From assembly GCF_049800955.1 (NCBI RefSeq), contig NZ_JBNAGA010000003.1:310001-374000 (forward strand): a stretch of 64,000 bases of DNA, written 5' to 3'. The translations under genes and the position numbers were made by a program. Under the pieces are notes generated by a model, which searched no databases, was not told the origin of the DNA, and worked only from the letters and a program-made list of their open reading frames with translations. Positions 43,836 to 56,235 of the stretch are shown here, piece after piece (the first letter of the stretch is position 1; each line of letters begins with the position of its first letter). Source of the stretch: JAKVBH01 sp049800955 (GTDB lineage: Bacteria; Pseudomonadota; Alphaproteobacteria; Rhodobacterales; Rhodobacteraceae).

Positions 43836-44920
43836 TACGCCACTGCCTTTCCACCGAAACGTAGCCGGTAATTCGTGAAGACATCCATCGCCAGCAGGAA
43901 AAAGAGCAGCATGCCCTGAAAGAGCTGGATCGCCGCGGCGGGTACGCCGAGCATCAGTTGCGCCAGTTCACCGCCGATATAGGTCAGCGCCATCAAGAGC
44001 CCTGCGAGCAAGATGCCCACCGGGTGCAGCCGGCCCAAAAAGGCCACGATGATCGCGGTGAACCCATAGCCGGAGGCGAAATCGATGGTGATCTGACCAG
44101 CAGGTCCACTGACCTCGAAGAGGCCCGCCATGCCTGCGAGCGCCCCCGCAAGGCCCAGACAAAAGATGACGATCCGCGTTGTGTTGACCCCGGCAAAGCG
44201 CGCGGCGCGCGGGGCTTCACCGGCCAGCCGGATCTGAAAGCCCCGGATGTGGCGGGTCATCATGACATAGGCGCCGATAACCGCGATGAAGGCCATGACC
44301 ACGCCCCAATGCATGCCGGTTCCCGCGATCAGCTCGGGATTGGCGGAGGCCTCCCATTGCCCAAGGTTGCGCGATCCCGGAAAGCCCATGCCTTCGGGGT
44401 TGCGCAAGAGGCCCGAGGAGACGGAGGCCAGAATGTTCTCCGCCACATAGACGAGCATGAGCGAGACAAGGATTTCATTGGTGCCAAAGCGGGTCTTGAG
44501 CAGGGCAGGGATCATCGCCCAGGCCCATCCCCCCAGCGCACCGCACAGGACCATCAGTGGAAAGATGAACGCGCTTTCAGAAGGGTAGAAGGCCAGCCCG
44601 GCCCCCGCCCCACAGATCGCGCCCATGATGTACTGGCCCTCGGCCCCGATATTCCAAATCCCCGCGCGAAAGCCGATGGACAGGCCAATGGCTATCAGGA
44701 TCAGTGGACCCGCCTTGACCAGCAATTGCGGCCGCGAATAGGCGGCAAATTGCTCCGCGAAGAGCGGGTCCCAAAAGATGATGCGGATGGCTTCAAACGG
44801 ATCCTGACCCAGCAGCGCGAACATCACGCCGCCTGCGATCATCGTCAGCGCTACCGCCAGTAGCGGGGTGATGGCCGCCATGGTCCGGTTGGGGGACAGT
44901 CGTTTCTCAAGCCGCACCAT
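43835..44920 (-). CDS. BMP-type ABC transporter permease 1
   Basis: A 361-residue permease with about nine or ten helices; IGFRAGIWNIGAEGQYIMGAICGA is the family signature. Start ATG 44920 follows GGAGGTGGCCC and overlaps the end of the ATPase gene by 14 bases. Confidence 0.9.
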   Translation of the reverse strand: MVRLEKRLSPNRTMAAITPLLAVALTMIAGGVMFALLGQDPFEAIRIIFWDPLFAEQFAAYSRPQLLVKAGPLILIAIGLSIGFRAGIWNIGAEGQYIMGAICGAGAGLAFYPSESAFIFPLMVLCGALGGWAWAMIPALLKTRFGTNEILVSLMLVYVAENILASVSSGLLRNPEGMGFPGSRNLGQWEASANPELIAGTGMHWGVVMAFIAVIGAYVMMTRHIRGFQIRLAGEAPRAARFAGVNTTRIVIFCLGLAGALAGMAGLFEVSGPAGQITIDFASGYGFTAIIVAFLGRLHPVGILLAGLLMALTYIGGELAQLMLGVPAAAIQLFQGMLLFFLLAMDVFTNYRLRFGGKAVA

Positions 44921-46430
44921 GGGCCACCTCCATCCCATGCGCGCCGCCCATCATGAGCCCGATCTCATCCACGCTAAGCCCCTCAACAGGCCTGATCTCG
45001 CTGATCCGCCCTTCGTTGAGCGCGCCGAAGTTGTCGGCAATTTCCATCAGTTCATCAAGGTCTTGCGAGACAACGACAACGGCTGCACCTCCGGCTGAGA
45101 GATCGAGAAGCGCCTGCCGGATCGCGGCTGCGGCGGCGGCGTCTACCCCCCAGGTTGGCTGGTTCACAACAAGCACTTCCGGCGCCTGCAGCACCTCGCG
45201 GCCAATGACGTATTTCTGCAAGTTTCCCCCCGAAAGAGCACGCGCCGCGACATGGGTGCCCGGCGTGCGCACATCAAAATCCCGGATGACATCGCTGGCG
45301 AAATCCTCTGCGCGCGCCCAATTCACGAACCCCCGGTTGAGCATGCCCTTGCGCAGTGTCCCTGTGAGCGCCGCGTTTTCCGTTAGGCTCATGTCCGGCA
45401 CTGCCGCATGGCCCAACCGTTCCTCGGGGGCGCTCAAAACCCCGATCCCGCGACGCGCCTCAGGCCCGAGATGCCCGACCGCCTGACCGTCCAGGACAAT
45501 CGTGTCCTTGCCGGTTTTCCGTTCGCCCGAAAGGGCGAGCAGCAATTCATCCTGCCCATTCCCGGCAACCCCGCCAATGCCCAGGATTTGCCCGGCGCGG
45601 ACCTGAAAGGAGATGTCCTTGAGCGCGGTGCCGAAGGCATCGGGGGCGGGCAGGCTGAGGTTCTGGACAGATAACCGGATGGGACCGGGCGCATGACTGC
45701 GCGCCTTGGGGCTCGCAAAAGATGCGCCAACCATCATCTCCGCCAATTCGCGCGCGGTGGTCTCCTTGGGTGTGCAGGTGGCGACTTTCTTGCCCAGGCG
45801 CAGGATCGTCGCCGTGTCACACAGGCTGCGAATTTCTTCCAGCTTATGCGAAATATAGAGGATCGACGTGCCCTCTGCAGCAAGCTGGCGCAGGGTTTTG
45901 AACAAAATGTCGACCTCCTGCGGCGTCAGCACGGAGGTCGGCTCATCCATGATCAGAAGGCGCGGATTTTGAAGAAGGCAGCGGATGATTTCCACACGCT
46001 GGCGCTCGCCCGCCGACAGGGTTCCGACAATGCGCTCGGGAGAAAGTGGCAGGCCGTAGGCATGTGACACGTCTCGAATGCGCTTGGCGAGATCGCGCGC
46101 CTTTGGCGGATTGTCCATGCCAAGCGCGATGTTCTCAGCGACATCAAGCGCATCGAACAATGAGAAATGCTGAAACACCATGGCCACACCCGCGCTGCGC
46201 GCCGCCTGCGGTGAATTCGGCGCAAAGGTTTGCCCTGCCAGCTTCAAGGTGCCGCGATCGGGTTTGACGAGCCCGTAGATCATCTTGACCAGCGTGGATT
46301 TGCCCGCGCCATTCTCGCCCAGAAGAGCGTGGATTTCGCCTGTGCCAATGGAAAATGACACGTCATCATTGGCCACCACACCGGGATAGGCCTTGGTCAA
46401 GCCGTCAAGCGCGAGAAGCGTGTCGGTCAT
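44907..46430 (-). CDS. Two-domain ABC transporter ATP-binding protein (purine uptake)
   Basis: A 507-residue protein of two ABC modules. The first has a normal Walker A GENGAGKST (38-46), signature LSAGERQRVEI and Walker B LLIMDEPTSVL. The second is degenerate: VAGNGQDELLL for Walker A, LSGGNLQK signature, VVNQPTWGVD for Walker B, as is common in RbsA/YufO-like proteins. Its start lies within the end of xdhC (26-base overlap). Confidence 0.9.
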   Translation of the reverse strand: MTDTLLALDGLTKAYPGVVANDDVSFSIGTGEIHALLGENGAGKSTLVKMIYGLVKPDRGTLKLAGQTFAPNSPQAARSAGVAMVFQHFSLFDALDVAENIALGMDNPPKARDLAKRIRDVSHAYGLPLSPERIVGTLSAGERQRVEIIRCLLQNPRLLIMDEPTSVLTPQEVDILFKTLRQLAAEGTSILYISHKLEEIRSLCDTATILRLGKKVATCTPKETTARELAEMMVGASFASPKARSHAPGPIRLSVQNLSLPAPDAFGTALKDISFQVRAGQILGIGGVAGNGQDELLLALSGERKTGKDTIVLDGQAVGHLGPEARRGIGVLSAPEERLGHAAVPDMSLTENAALTGTLRKGMLNRGFVNWARAEDFASDVIRDFDVRTPGTHVAARALSGGNLQKYVIGREVLQAPEVLVVNQPTWGVDAAAAAAIRQALLDLSAGGAAVVVVSQDLDELMEIADNFGALNEGRISEIRPVEGLSVDEIGLMMGGAHGMEVAHGAA

Positions 46431-47394
46431 CTGGATGTCCCTGTTCGTCTCGTGGGCCCTCGGCAGATTGCGCGGCCGGGTGCCAATTGGTTTGGAGGTA
46501 TCGCGCTGCCACACCGACTGCAATGGCATGTGGATGTTTGCCCAAGGCGGGATCGCCGATGGGGCAGGTGATGCGATCGATCGTTTGGGGGGTGTGCCCC
46601 AGCTCCATCAGCCTCTTGCGGAACCGCGCCCATTTCGTCTCTGAGCCGATCAGCCCCAGCGAGGCAAAGCCATGGCAGAGCCCCGCATGGCACAGCGCCA
46701 GATCAAGCGCGTGGCTGTAGGTCAGCACGAGGTGATGGGCGTCGTGAGGCGCGCGGGCCATGGCCTGCTCCAAGGCGGGGCTGGGCAGCGTGTTGACGTG
46801 CGACGGGACCGCATCGGGGAAGCGTTCCAGCCCGACATCAAGCCAAGTGATCCGGGCGTCGGGCAATGGCGCCAGGACCTCGACAAGCGCGCGGCCCACG
46901 TGGCCTGCGCCCCAAATCCAAAGTGGCCGGCGCGCTGGCGCGACAGGTTCGATCATCCAATCTGCCGTGAACTGACAGCAAGGCTCTTGCCCGGACTGAC
47001 GCCACATGCGCAACGCTGCCATGACGGCGAGCGGTTGGTCACCGATCCCGCGCGCGAAGACACCGCTGTCGGGGATCTGGGCCACACGTTCGGCATCAAA
47101 CACCTCCGTGACCAACGTCACAGCGCCGCCGCAGCACTGGCCAAGTTCAGGTCCGAGCGCATGCCGGGACACAGTATAGGTGTCGCGCTCCAGCGCCGCT
47201 TGCGCCGCCGCAAACTCCAATGCGCCCCCGCCGATGGTCCCGCTCTGACCGCCTTGCCAAACCAGCATCGCAGCGCCAACCTCGCGGGGTGACGAGCCCC
47301 GGATCTGGGCAATGACCACACGGGCGACCCGGCCATGGGCCGCCACAGCCTGCGCGAGCTTCACCTTGTCAAAGCCTACGACTTCACCTCCCAT
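46405..47394 (-). CDS. xdhC: Xanthine dehydrogenase accessory protein XdhC
   Basis: A 329-residue XdhC-family protein: N-terminal part with SSPREVGAAMLV and GTIGGGALEF and a C-terminal Rossmann-like domain with WIWGAGHVGRALVEVLAPL. XdhC binds molybdenum cofactor, promotes its sulfuration and delivers it to XdhB. Overlaps xdhB by 11 bases and the ABC ATPase by 26, so it is part of the same unit. Confidence 0.92.
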   Translation of the reverse strand: MGGEVVGFDKVKLAQAVAAHGRVARVVIAQIRGSSPREVGAAMLVWQGGQSGTIGGGALEFAAAQAALERDTYTVSRHALGPELGQCCGGAVTLVTEVFDAERVAQIPDSGVFARGIGDQPLAVMAALRMWRQSGQEPCCQFTADWMIEPVAPARRPLWIWGAGHVGRALVEVLAPLPDARITWLDVGLERFPDAVPSHVNTLPSPALEQAMARAPHDAHHLVLTYSHALDLALCHAGLCHGFASLGLIGSETKWARFRKRLMELGHTPQTIDRITCPIGDPALGKHPHAIAVGVAARYLQTNWHPAAQSAEGPRDEQGHPDDRHASRA

Positions 47395-49719
47395 GGCGCA
47401 CCCGCTCGACGGCCCAAAGAACCTGCTCCGGCGTAGCTGGCGCTGGGAGGTCCGGATACCCCGGCCCGCAGGACGCGACGGCATCCGAGAGGGCAAAGAA
47501 GACAGACATGCCAAGCATGAACGGCGGCTCGCCTACGGCTTTCGAGCGGTAGATCGTCTCGGCGCGGTTCTCTCCCTCCCACAGATCGACGTTGAAGATA
47601 TCCGGCGTGTCCGACGCGGCAGGTATTTTGTAGGTCGAAGGGGCATGGGTGCACAGCCGTCCGGCCTCATCCCAGACAAGCTCCTCCATCGTGAGCCAGC
47701 CAGCACCCTGCACAAAGCCGCCCTCGACTTGTCCAATATCCAGCGCCGGGTTGAGAGACCGGCCTGCGTCATGCAGGATGTCGCTGCGCAAAATGCGATA
47801 CTCGCCCGTCAATGTATCGATGACCACTTCCGAGCATGCCGCGCCGTAGGCGAAGTAGAAGAAAGGCCGCCCCTGACCCTTGATCCGATCCCAGGCCACG
47901 TCTGGCGTTTTGTAAAACCCGGTCGCTGACAACGAGACGCGCCCCTCATAACAGAGCTTCGCAGCCTCTGCGAAAGCGATATCGTGATCGCCGATCCAGA
48001 CCCGCCCATCGGCAAACCGGACTTCTGCAGGCGCCTTTTGGTGCAAACGGGCCAAATGATCTGCCATCCGCTCCCGGATCGTGTTGCATGCCGCAAGCAC
48101 TGCCATCCCGTTCAAATCCGAGCCTGAGGAGGCCGCCGTGGCTGATGTGTTGGGAACTTTGGCCGTATCCGTTGCCGTGATGCGGACCGCATGGAGATCT
48201 GTGCCAAATCGATCCGCTGCGACCTGCGCCACCTTCTGAAAAAGGCCCTGGCCCATCTCCGTGCCACCATGGTTCAGCGCGATGGAGCCGTCCTGATACA
48301 CATGAACCAAAGCCCCCGCCTGATTGAGATGGGTCAGCGTAAACGAAATCCCGAATTTGACGGGCGTGAGAGCCAAGCCTTTCTTCAGGATCGGATTTTC
48401 TGCATTCCACGCCGCAATCGCCGCGCGGCGTTTGGCATAGTCCGACGTGTCCGCCAAATGCGCCGTCATCTCATGCAGTATGAAATCCGTGACCTCCATG
48501 CCGTAAGGCGTGGTATTGGGCAGAGCCTCTGTCTTCTTCTGGCTCTCAATACGCCGGGGGTCCGGGGGCAGCGCCCCCGGGGCTTGCCGATAGAAATTCC
48601 GTTGCCGCAGCTCCAAAGGATCAAGGCCCAGCACATGGGCCGCATGGTCCATGACGCGCTCGATGCCCAGCATCCCCTGCGGCCCGCCAAAGCCGCGAAA
48701 GGCGGTTGCGCTTTGCATGTTCGTGCGCAAGCGATGGCTCTCAATGCGGGCGTTGGGCAAAAGGTATGCGTTATCGGCATGCAGCATGGCGCGATCCGCG
48801 ACAGGCAGAGAGAGATCCTGCGCCCAGCCGCATCGGGTGTAATGCACAACATCGAGCCCGAGGATATAGCCATCGGGATCAAAGCCCGCACGGTATTTGA
48901 TACGAAAATCGTGGCGTTTGCCGGTGACGATCATGTCATCATCCCGGTCATAGCGCATCTTGCAGGGCTGGCCAGTGGTGGCCGCGGCGATGGCGCAGGC
49001 CACAGCAAGCGCATTGCCCTGACTTTCCTTGCCGCCAAAACCACCGCCCATGCGCCGGGTTTCTACCCGGACAGCATGCATCGCCACGCCCAGTGCTTCG
49101 GCGACCTTGTGCTGGATCTCGGTCGGATGCTGGGTGGAGCTGTGGACGAGCATATCGCCATTGTCTTGCGGCAAGGCCAGCGCGGCCTGACCCTCAAGAT
49201 AGAAGTGTTCCTGACCGCCCATCTCGATTGTGCCCTCGATCACGTGAGCGGCACCCGACAGCGCAGTCTCAACGTCACCCTTGGCGTAGATGCGAGGCCC
49301 GTCCTCAAACCGGGCATGCGCAGCCAAGGCCTCGTCAATCGTCAGGATTGCCGGCTTCTCTGCATAGGTCACTTTCGCCATGCGTGCGGCTGCGCGGGCA
49401 GCAAGATGGCTGTCAGCGATCACGAGAAAGATCGGCTGGCCCACGTAATGCACCACACCCGTGGCCAAGAGCGGCTCATCATGCACAGATGGCGAGACGT
49501 CATTGGCATGGGGCAGATCATCCGCCGTCAGGACCGCGCGCACACCCGGCGCGCGGTGCACGGCGTCCAGATCAAGATCGGTGATGGTGCCATGGGCCAC
49601 GCTGGAGAGGCCGAAGGCGAGATGCAGCGTCCCGCGCGGTACGGGTATGTCATCAACATAGCGTGCACTGCCTGCGACATGCAGCTTGGCGGCATCATGC
49701 GGGAGCGGTTTGGCGACGC

Positions 49720-49723
<4 letters not shown>
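47384..49723 (-). CDS. xdhB: Xanthine dehydrogenase molybdopterin-binding subunit
   Basis: A 779-residue protein. Family motifs: QEHFYLEGQAALA, RRMGGGFGGKES, RTNMQSATAFRGFGGPQGM and catalytic Glu in KAVGEPPFMLG near the C-terminus. It oxidises hypoxanthine and xanthine to urate with XdhA. A palindrome-encoded insert of about 18 residues (APGALPPDPRRIESQ, about 379-397) lies between ELRQRNFY and NTTPYGMEV, where relatives have a short loop. ATGA overlap with xdhA. Confidence 0.95.
48533..48586 (-). repeat. Palindromic repeat inserted within xdhB
   Basis: Contains a perfect stem CCGGGGGC-AGC-GCCCCCGG (48562-48580, given on the + strand) followed, on the minus strand, by ACCCCCGGCGTATT and a tail ending AGAAGAAGAC. 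It keeps the frame and adds a Pro-rich loop. Structure and tail match the element in xdhA. Confidence 0.65.
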
Positions 49724-51138
<1,415 letters not shown>

Positions 51139-51401
51139 TTTTGTGGCCTCCCCTCGATGCGGCGTAGAAAGGGGCCGGGCATTCCCTGTTGTGTCGTGTC
51201 AGGCTAGGCGGGGGTGTGCCCCGTTGGCAAGAAATTTTTGCCCGATCTGGCGTATGTGAGGATCTTGAGCTGTGCGTTTGGGCAATTCCTCGTGGCTTTT
51301 GCGGAGTGTGAACGTCCAGGTGGCTGGTTTTGCGGATGCCATCGCAGATTTAGGGGGCAGGGGGGCTTTTCTTGGCACATCCTGCGCCTTAGCGTGGCGC
51401 C
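51139..51401. other. Divergent promoter region of xdhA and dnaE
   Basis: About 260 bases with no supportable gene. Must hold the promoters for the purine operon and for dnaE. I see no clear operator or riboswitch; no purine-riboswitch core could be recognised. Confidence 0.5.
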
Positions 51402-54400
51402 ATGACAGAGCCTCGATTCATCCACCTGCGTGTTCATACAGAGTATTCGCTTCTCGAAGGCGCCATGCGGCTCAAGAAGCTGCCGGGTCTCATCGCGGAT
51501 ATGGGCATGCCTGCCGTTGCCGTGACAGATACCAATAACCTGTTTTGCGCGCTGGAATTCTCGGTGGGGGCCCAGGGCGCGGGGGTCCAGCCGATCATGG
51601 GGCTGCAATGCGACGTGGCCTATGTGCCTGCCGCGCCGGGCGGCAAGCCGCAGATGCCCGCGCCGTTGGTTCTCCTGGCCCAGAACGAGGCGGGCTACGA
51701 GAACCTCATGCGGTTGAACACGTATCTCTACGTGGACAAAGACGGGCAGTTGCCGCAGGTGTCGCTGGACGAGTTGGAAGCGCACGCAGAGGGCGTTATT
51801 TGCCTGTCGGGCGGGCCGGATGGGCCGGTGGGGCGGCTGCTTCAGGATGGCAAGCGGCCGGCGGCGGAAGCCTTGATGGAGCGTCTGTCCAAGGCCTTCC
51901 CCAACCGGCTCTACGTCGAGTTGCAGCGCCATCCGCGCGAAGACGGGACGCCACCTGAGGCAGAACAGCTGACCGAGCGCGGCTTTGTCGAGATGGCCTA
52001 TGCCATGGATTTGCCGCTTGTGGCCACGAATGATGTCTATTTCCCGAAATCGGACATGTACGAGGCCCATGATGCGCTGATCTGTATCGCGGAAGGCGCC
52101 TATGTGGATCAGCAGGAGCCACGCCGCAGGCTGACGCCGCAGCATTACCTCAAGAGCCCTGAAGAAATGGCCGTGCTCTTTGCGGATTTGCCAGAAGCGA
52201 TTGAGAATACAGTTGAAATCGCCAAGCGATGCGCCTTTGGCGCCTACAGGCGGGATCCGATCCTGCCGAAATTTGCCGACGATGAGGTCGCCGAATTGCG
52301 ACGCATGGCCAATGAGGGCCTGCAAAAGCGCCTTGCGGTCATCCCCCATGCCGCCAGCGTGGAGGAATATCAGGCGCGGCTTGATTTTGAACTTGGGATC
52401 ATCGAGGGGATGGGCTTTCCGGGCTATTTCCTGATCGTCGCGGACTTCATTCAATGGGCCAAGGATAATGATATCCCCGTAGGGCCCGGGCGAGGCTCGG
52501 GCGCGGGCAGCCTTGTGGCTTATGCACTCACGATTACCGATCTCGATCCGCTGCGCTATTCGCTGCTGTTTGAGCGGTTCCTGAACCCAGAGCGGGTCTC
52601 GATGCCGGATTTTGACATCGACTTCTGCATGGACCGCCGCGAGGAGGTCATCCGCTATGTTCAGGAGAAATACGGCCGCGACAAGGTGGGGCAGATCATC
52701 ACCTTCGGTGCGCTCCTGTCCAAGGCCGCCGTGCGCGATGTGGGGCGTGTGCTCCAGATGCCCTATGGGCAGGTGGACCGGCTGTCGAAGATGATCCCGG
52801 TGGAGGGCGTCAAGCCCGTCTCCATCGAGAAGGCGCTGGCCGATGAGCCGCGCCTGCGCGAGGAGGCCAAGAACGAAGAGGTGGTCGACAGGCTTTTGAC
52901 CTATGGCCAGCAGGTCGAGGGGCTGTTGCGCAATGCCTCGACCCATGCGGCGGGCGTCGTGATCGGGGACAGGCCGCTGGACCGGCTTGTGCCGCTCTAC
53001 CAGGACCCGCGCTCGGATATGCCTGCGACGCAGTTCAACATGAAATGGGTCGAGCAGGCCGGGCTCGTAAAGTTCGACTTTCTGGGCCTCAAGACGCTGA
53101 CAGTCATTCAGAACGCGGTTGACCTGATCCTGAAATCCGGGCGGCATCTGCACATCGCGGAGGACGGCACGGAGCTCTATACGCCGGCAGACGGCACCAT
53201 TGATGATATCAACGCCATCCCTCTCGACGATGAGGCGAGCTACAAGCTTTATTCCGCGGCAAAGACCGTGGCGGTTTTCCAGGTGGAAAGCTCCGGCATG
53301 ATGGACGCGCTCAAGCGCATGAAGCCTACCTGTATCGAGGATATCGTGGCGCTTGTGGCGCTCTATCGACCGGGGCCCATGGAAAATATCCCCACTTATT
53401 GCGAGGTCAAAAACGGCATTCGCGAGATTACCTCGATCCACCCGTTGATTGATCACATCCTTGAAGAGACCCAGGGCATCATCGTCTATCAGGAACAGGT
53501 GATGCAGATCGCGCAGGTCATGGCCGGGTATTCCCTGGGCGGCGCGGATCTGTTGCGCCGGGCGATGGGCAAGAAGATCAAGGAAGCGATGGACGCGGAG
53601 CGCCCGAAGTTCGAAAAAGGCGCAAAGGACAACGGCGTTGACAAGAAGAAAGCCTCAGAGGTTTTTGATCTTCTTGAGAAATTTGCCAACTATGGATTTA
53701 ACAAATCCCACGCGGCCGCCTATGCCGTGGTGAGTTATCAGACGGCATGGCTCAAAGCGAACCATCCTGTCGAATTCATGGCGGGCGTGATGAATTGCGA
53801 CCTGCATCTCACTGATAAGCTTGCAGTTTATTTCGAAGAGGTGCGCAAGGGCTTGAGCCTCAAATACGTGCCGCCCTGTGTGAACCGGTCTGAGGCGACA
53901 TTCGATGTTGTGGACGGCGCTTTGGTCTATGCTCTGGGCGCATTGAAGAACGTGGGCGTCGAGGCGATGCGCCTTGTCACGGAGGCGCGAGACGGGCAGC
54001 AGTTCGTCACGATCTTTGATTTTGCGCGGCGGGTCAATCTCAAACGCGTGGGCAAACGGCCGCTGGAAATGCTGGCGCGCGCGGGCGCGTTTGACGTTCT
54101 CGAACCCAACCGGCGCCGCGTCTTCGAGAGCCTTGACGCCCTTGTGAACTATTCCGCCGCCGTGCACGAGCAGAAGACATCAAGCCAGGTAAGCCTCTTT
54201 GGCGAAGCGGGCGATGATCTGCCGGAGCCGCGCCTGTCGCCGGTCGATGATTGGTTGCCAGCGGAACGTTTGGCGGAAGAATTCAAGGCCGTGGGCTTCT
54301 ATCTCTCTGGCCATCCGCTCGATGATTACATGGGCCCGCTCAAACGCAAGCAAGTCATGACGTTGGATGAGGTCTCGGCCAAGGCGCAGGGCGGCCCCTT

Positions 54401-54896
54401 GATGGCGAAGCTTGCCGGCATCGTCGCGGGGCGGCAGGAGCGCAAATCGGCGCGGGGCAACAGGTTTGCCTTTGCGCAGTTGAGCGATCCGACAGGGGCT
54501 TATGAGGTGACGCTGTTTTCCGACACGTTGGAGAAATGCCGCGAGCATCTCGAGGCGGGCTCCAAGGTTGTGGTCACGGTGGAGGCCACGATGGAGAGTG
54601 ATCAACTCAAGCTTCTGGGCCGCTCGGTGGCGCCGATTGATATCGTCGCGGCGGATGCGGGATCGGCGGGGCTGAAGGTTTTTGTCGAGGGAGCAGACGC
54701 GATTTCTTCCGTGGCCACCATCCTTGAGAACGCCGCACAGCAAGTGAAGCGCGCCGGGCGCGGACCGGTTTATCTGTGCCTGATGGCCAATGATCGCGAG
54801 GTTGAAATGGACACGGGGCGCGAGTATCCTGTGACGCCGGAGATCAAGGGAGCCATCAAGGCGCTGAGCGGTGTGATGGCCGTTGAAGAGATGTAA
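51402..54896 (+). CDS. dnaE: DNA polymerase III alpha subunit
   Basis: A 1164-residue replicative polymerase of DnaE type. PHP domain at the start (HLRVHTEYSLLEGA), catalytic aspartates in MPDFDIDFCMDRR near 400-410 and in KFDFLGLKTL near 560, HhH and OB folds at the C-terminal part. An internal beta-clamp motif QVSLF lies at about 928-932. It copies the chromosome. The minus-strand frame of 750 codons through this region is a shadow. Confidence 0.96.
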   Translation: MTEPRFIHLRVHTEYSLLEGAMRLKKLPGLIADMGMPAVAVTDTNNLFCALEFSVGAQGAGVQPIMGLQCDVAYVPAAPGGKPQMPAPLVLLAQNEAGYENLMRLNTYLYVDKDGQLPQVSLDELEAHAEGVICLSGGPDGPVGRLLQDGKRPAAEALMERLSKAFPNRLYVELQRHPREDGTPPEAEQLTERGFVEMAYAMDLPLVATNDVYFPKSDMYEAHDALICIAEGAYVDQQEPRRRLTPQHYLKSPEEMAVLFADLPEAIENTVEIAKRCAFGAYRRDPILPKFADDEVAELRRMANEGLQKRLAVIPHAASVEEYQARLDFELGIIEGMGFPGYFLIVADFIQWAKDNDIPVGPGRGSGAGSLVAYALTITDLDPLRYSLLFERFLNPERVSMPDFDIDFCMDRREEVIRYVQEKYGRDKVGQIITFGALLSKAAVRDVGRVLQMPYGQVDRLSKMIPVEGVKPVSIEKALADEPRLREEAKNEEVVDRLLTYGQQVEGLLRNASTHAAGVVIGDRPLDRLVPLYQDPRSDMPATQFNMKWVEQAGLVKFDFLGLKTLTVIQNAVDLILKSGRHLHIAEDGTELYTPADGTIDDINAIPLDDEASYKLYSAAKTVAVFQVESSGMMDALKRMKPTCIEDIVALVALYRPGPMENIPTYCEVKNGIREITSIHPLIDHILEETQGIIVYQEQVMQIAQVMAGYSLGGADLLRRAMGKKIKEAMDAERPKFEKGAKDNGVDKKKASEVFDLLEKFANYGFNKSHAAAYAVVSYQTAWLKANHPVEFMAGVMNCDLHLTDKLAVYFEEVRKGLSLKYVPPCVNRSEATFDVVDGALVYALGALKNVGVEAMRLVTEARDGQQFVTIFDFARRVNLKRVGKRPLEMLARAGAFDVLEPNRRRVFESLDALVNYSAAVHEQKTSSQVSLFGEAGDDLPEPRLSPVDDWLPAERLAEEFKAVGFYLSGHPLDDYMGPLKRKQVMTLDEVSAKAQGGPLMAKLAGIVAGRQERKSARGNRFAFAQLSDPTGAYEVTLFSDTLEKCREHLEAGSKVVVTVEATMESDQLKLLGRSVAPIDIVAADAGSAGLKVFVEGADAISSVATILENAAQQVKRAGRGPVYLCLMANDREVEMDTGREYPVTPEIKGAIKALSGVMAVEEM

Positions 54897-54937
54897 GGCT
54901 CTGATTCAAATCGTTCTTTCAGGTCTTGCAGTGCGGT

Positions 54938-55393
54938 TCAGAGGCCGGCAGACGGATCGCGCATCAGATGCAATCGGCGTGTGGCGCAGCTTGCGAACTT
55001 TTGCATCAGGGCCTTGCGCCGGGCGCCAGCGAGCTTGTCTTCCGGCGCCATGCGAATGACCTCGCCATCGTAATCATCTGCAATGATCAGGCCGGTGTTC
55101 TCGGGCAAAAGATCGGTCGGGAAAGCCTCATCAACGGCCCAGAAATACCGGTCGCACCATTCCAGATAGCCCTGCCATTTGCCGTCAGACGTGAAGTCGG
55201 CCCGTGAGCTTTTGCATTCCACACACCAGAACTCGCCCTTGGGCCCCAGCGCCAGAATGTCCATGCGCAGCCCGCGTGCGGGCACAAATTCTTCGAGGGG
55301 TGCAAATCCCAAAGCGCTCAAATGACGGGCCACGCCGCGCGCAAGTCTTTGACCCGGCTGTAAATTTCCTGAAAGTGAGAGGCATTCATCCAT
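54938..55393 (-). CDS. mmcB: MmcB-family DNA repair protein
   Basis: A 151-residue protein with a restriction-endonuclease-like core: MDILALGPKG and WCVECKSSRADF give the D-(X)n-ExK nuclease pattern. This is the MmcB family, a DNA repair protein induced by SOS with a role against mitomycin-type damage in alphaproteobacteria. Ends 41 bases after the dnaE stop, convergent. Start ATG 55393. Confidence 0.85.
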   Translation of the reverse strand: MDECLSLSGNLQPGQRLARGVARHLSALGFAPLEEFVPARGLRMDILALGPKGEFWCVECKSSRADFTSDGKWQGYLEWCDRYFWAVDEAFPTDLLPENTGLIIADDYDGEVIRMAPEDKLAGARRKALMQKFASCATRRLHLMRDPSAGL

Positions 55394-55748
55394 GGGAATG
55401 AGTATGAACAATACCAGAACATTTGCAAGGGGGATGACAACGAGGCCTTGTCCCGGGCGGCGGGTCAGCCTATGTGTGCGGGGACGGGTTCTGCATGGTG
55501 CGAGAGCGGGTGCATTCCGGTGGCCTTAAGCAATTCCGAGGGAGCTGGCTCTGTGCGAGCCCTGGTTCGTTTACCTGGCGCCCACCTGTATATACAGGTC
55601 CTCGGGAATGAGAGACCCCACGGCCAATGCGGTTCCCGTCGCATGAAGGATAACAGCGGCCAAATATGCTGCGACACTCTCAACAGACGCCGGATAACCC
55701 CTTGATTTCAATGGCATATGCCAAGGGTGCCACGCAGCGCAGCAGCGC
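55394..55748. other. Gap with no supportable gene
   Basis: About 355 bases between mmcB and the next minus-strand gene. Several short frames cross it on both strands but none has a good start site or protein-like composition. I see no RNA gene. Confidence 0.45.
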
Positions 55749-56042
55749 TCACACCCGGTCGTTTTCCGTCGCGCGGGCATAGGCCAGAATACGCGTGCCA
55801 CCGCCGGGCTTTTGCGGTTCGTCTTCGCGTAACGCCATGACTTTGATGGCAAATTGGACGGCGGCAAAGACCGTCCCGTTGAAATACCAGATCATCAGCA
55901 CAGCCAGCCAGCCCATGGGATCAGATGTGACCAGATGGCCCAGATTGGCCACGTTGTAGTACAGCAATATCGCGGTGAAGATGGCGGAGATCACAAATCC
56001 CAACAGGCATTGTGTGATGTATAACTTGATCAGTTTGGGCAT
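55749..56042 (-). CDS. Small two-TM membrane protein
   Basis: A 97-residue protein with two hydrophobic helices (LLGFVISAIFTAILLYYNV and GWLAVLMIWYFNGTVFAAVQFAIKVM) and a basic, proline- and glycine-rich cytoplasmic tail. ATG follows GCGAGGAATAGAGA. Looks like a conserved small membrane protein of the group; function unknown. Confidence 0.72.
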   Translation of the reverse strand: MPKLIKLYITQCLLGFVISAIFTAILLYYNVANLGHLVTSDPMGWLAVLMIWYFNGTVFAAVQFAIKVMALREDEPQKPGGGTRILAYARATENDRV

Positions 56043-56235
56043 TCTCTATTCCTCGCTGAGGGGAAAAGTAGTGCGTTGCCGAGCGCGGGCAAGACAGAAT
56101 GTCGCAGGGGTATTTGTGCGATCTACCCCTCAAATCGTACAAAATGCCTCCTCAACGCGCCGTGCACCGCGCGCAGACTGCGCAACACCCAATCGTCCTC
56201 ACTCAGCCGGTACTCAGCCCGAACTCAGCCCGAAC

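Noticed and set aside
51204..53456. Open frame of 750 codons on the - strand opposite dnaE
   Set aside because: Antisense shadow of dnaE in high-GC DNA; no motif and no ribosome-binding site.
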